Below are positions 6,171 through 6,997 of a stretch of DNA of 6,997 bases, one piece after another (within the stretch, counting starts at the first letter, position 1; each line of letters starts with the position of its first letter). The translations under genes and the position numbers were made by a program. The stretch is from an uncultured Sphingobacteriales bacterium (GTDB lineage: Bacteria; Bacteroidota; Bacteroidia; Chitinophagales; Chitinophagaceae), in contig CAMLFX010000122.1 of the NCBI GenBank assembly GCA_946479435.1, positions 1 through 6,997 on the forward strand, read 5' to 3'. The notes under the pieces were generated by a model. The model worked only from the letters and a program-made list of their open reading frames with translations. It ran no database searches and was not told where the DNA came from.

Positions 6171-6997
6171 ATGCATGATTACCTGGAGGGTTTAAATGAA
6201 AACCAGAGAGTGGCAGTAGAGCATATTAACGGACCACTGATGATAGTTGCGGGCGCTGGCAGCGGCAAAACAAAAGTACTGACTACCCGCATCGCACACC
6301 TTATGCGCAATGGTGTAGATGCCTTTAATATACTTGCATTAACTTTTACCAATAAAGCAGCCAGCGAAATGAAAGAGCGTGTGGAGAGAATATTGGGCAA
6401 TAGTGAAGCACGTAATTTATACATAGGCACTTTTCACTCTGTCTTCGCAAGAATATTAAGAGCCGAAGCAAACAAATTGGGTTATCCTAACAACTTTACT
6501 ATTTACGATACCGATGATGCGAAATCGGTAATTAAAAGTATAGTGAATGACTTGAACCTGGACGATAAGCTTTACAAACCGGCATTTGTTTACAATCGTA
6601 TATCCGCAGCTAAGAATGGCCTGATCGATCCGGCAACATACATGCAAGACAATTTTATCCAGCAGGAAGATGCCCGTAGCAATCGGCCTTTACTAGGTCA
6701 GATCTATGAAGCATATGCCAAACGTTGTTTTAAAAACGGGGCAATGGATTTTGATGATCTGTTGTTTAAAATGTACATATTACTTACGCACTTTCCCGAT
6801 GTATTGGCTAAATACCAGCATAAATTCAAGTATGTGCTGATAGATGAGTACCAGGATACCAACGTAGCACAATACCAAATAATAAAAATGCTGGGCGCTG
6901 TGCACGAAAATATTTGTGTGGTGGGTGATGATGCGCAGAGTATCTATTCATTCCGCGGCGCAACGGTGCAGAACATCCTTCAATTCCAGGACGATTA
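6171..6997 (+). CDS. uvrD: UvrD/PcrA/Rep-type superfamily 1A DNA helicase, N-terminal part
   Basis: The reading frame is open to the window edge (275 full codons plus two bases), so the C-terminal half is cut off by the window, not by mutation. Members are ATP-dependent 3'-5' DNA helicases acting in excision repair, replication restart and clearing of protein roadblocks. Visible in order: Q-motif LNENQRVAVEH (8-18), Walker A GAGSGKT (28-34), motif Ia TFTNKAASEM (58-67), motif Ib YIGTFHS (84-90), motif II DEYQDT (225-230) and motif III VVGDDAQSIYSFRGA (250-264). Residues between Ib and II form the 1B insertion typical of UvrD/PcrA/Rep. An in-frame ATG at 6156 is followed at once by TAG, so the ATG at 6171 is the first possible start; ATG 6175 is out of frame and soon stops. 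It is divergent from batB across a 128-bp AT-rich gap. The UvrD/PcrA family is certain; choosing among UvrD, PcrA and Rep is not possible from this half. Confidence 0.95.
   Translation, partial: MHDYLEGLNENQRVAVEHINGPLMIVAGAGSGKTKVLTTRIAHLMRNGVDAFNILALTFTNKAASEMKERVERILGNSEARNLYIGTFHSVFARILRAEANKLGYPNNFTIYDTDDAKSVIKSIVNDLNLDDKLYKPAFVYNRISAAKNGLIDPATYMQDNFIQQEDARSNRPLLGQIYEAYAKRCFKNGAMDFDDLLFKMYILLTHFPDVLAKYQHKFKYVLIDEYQDTNVAQYQIIKMLGAVHENICVVGDDAQSIYSFRGATVQNILQFQDD

Noticed and set aside
6175..6195. Alternative ATG at 6175 for the helicase
   Set aside because: It is in a different frame and reaches a stop after six codons; the ATG at 6171 gives the full helicase motifs.
6179..6647. Minus-strand frames opposite the helicase gene
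   Set aside because: The plus-strand frame carries every expected SF1A helicase motif; the opposite frames show none.

Overview
The window looks like ordinary chromosomal sequence from a member of the Bacteroidota, possibly a Chitinophaga/Sphingobacterium-type organism; the phylum is fairly secure, the finer placement is a guess. The evidence is the pair of Bat (Bacteroides aerotolerance) genes, an Obg GTPase that ends without the C-terminal OCT domain, start codons without convincing Shine-Dalgarno sequences, and several upstream motifs that fit the Bacteroidota -7 element TAnnTTTG. Base composition is moderately AT-rich and similar across the genes. There are no insertion sequences, phage genes, CRISPR arrays, tRNAs or rRNAs.

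Layout, left to right. (1) Plus strand, 28-933: an S66-family LD-carboxypeptidase for murein peptide recycling. (2) Plus strand, 1057-1707: a YceI-family lipoprotein. (3) A strong 11-bp hairpin at 1728-1752, between the convergent ends of yceI and obg, probably a shared bidirectional terminator. (4) Minus strand, 4017 to 1757: rluE-like 23S rRNA pseudouridine synthase, adk (adenylate kinase) and obg (ribosome-assembly GTPase). adk and obg overlap by one base as TAGTG, with obg using a GTG start. (5) An AT-rich 259-bp spacer, 4018-4276, with a minus-strand intrinsic terminator at 4071-4105. (6) Minus strand, 6042 to 4277: batB (membrane von Willebrand factor A protein) and batC (exported TPR protein), overlapping as ATGA. 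(7) Plus strand, 6171 to the window edge: the first 275 codons of a UvrD/PcrA-type helicase, transcribed divergently from batB.

How the genes fit together. rluE, adk and obg form a growth and translation block: rRNA modification, nucleotide balance and large-subunit assembly. batB and batC encode two partners of a cell-envelope VWA/TPR system, but no moxR, DUF58 gene, batA or batD lies next to them here. A promoter-like sequence just before batB and a terminator after batC suggest a two-gene unit. The carboxypeptidase and YceI genes are further envelope-related genes on the other strand.

I found no convincing new system. The points most worth a second look are the stand-alone batBC unit, the long charged linker in BatC, the adk-obg start overlap, promoter-like motifs that imply very short or absent mRNA leaders, and the spacer after batC.
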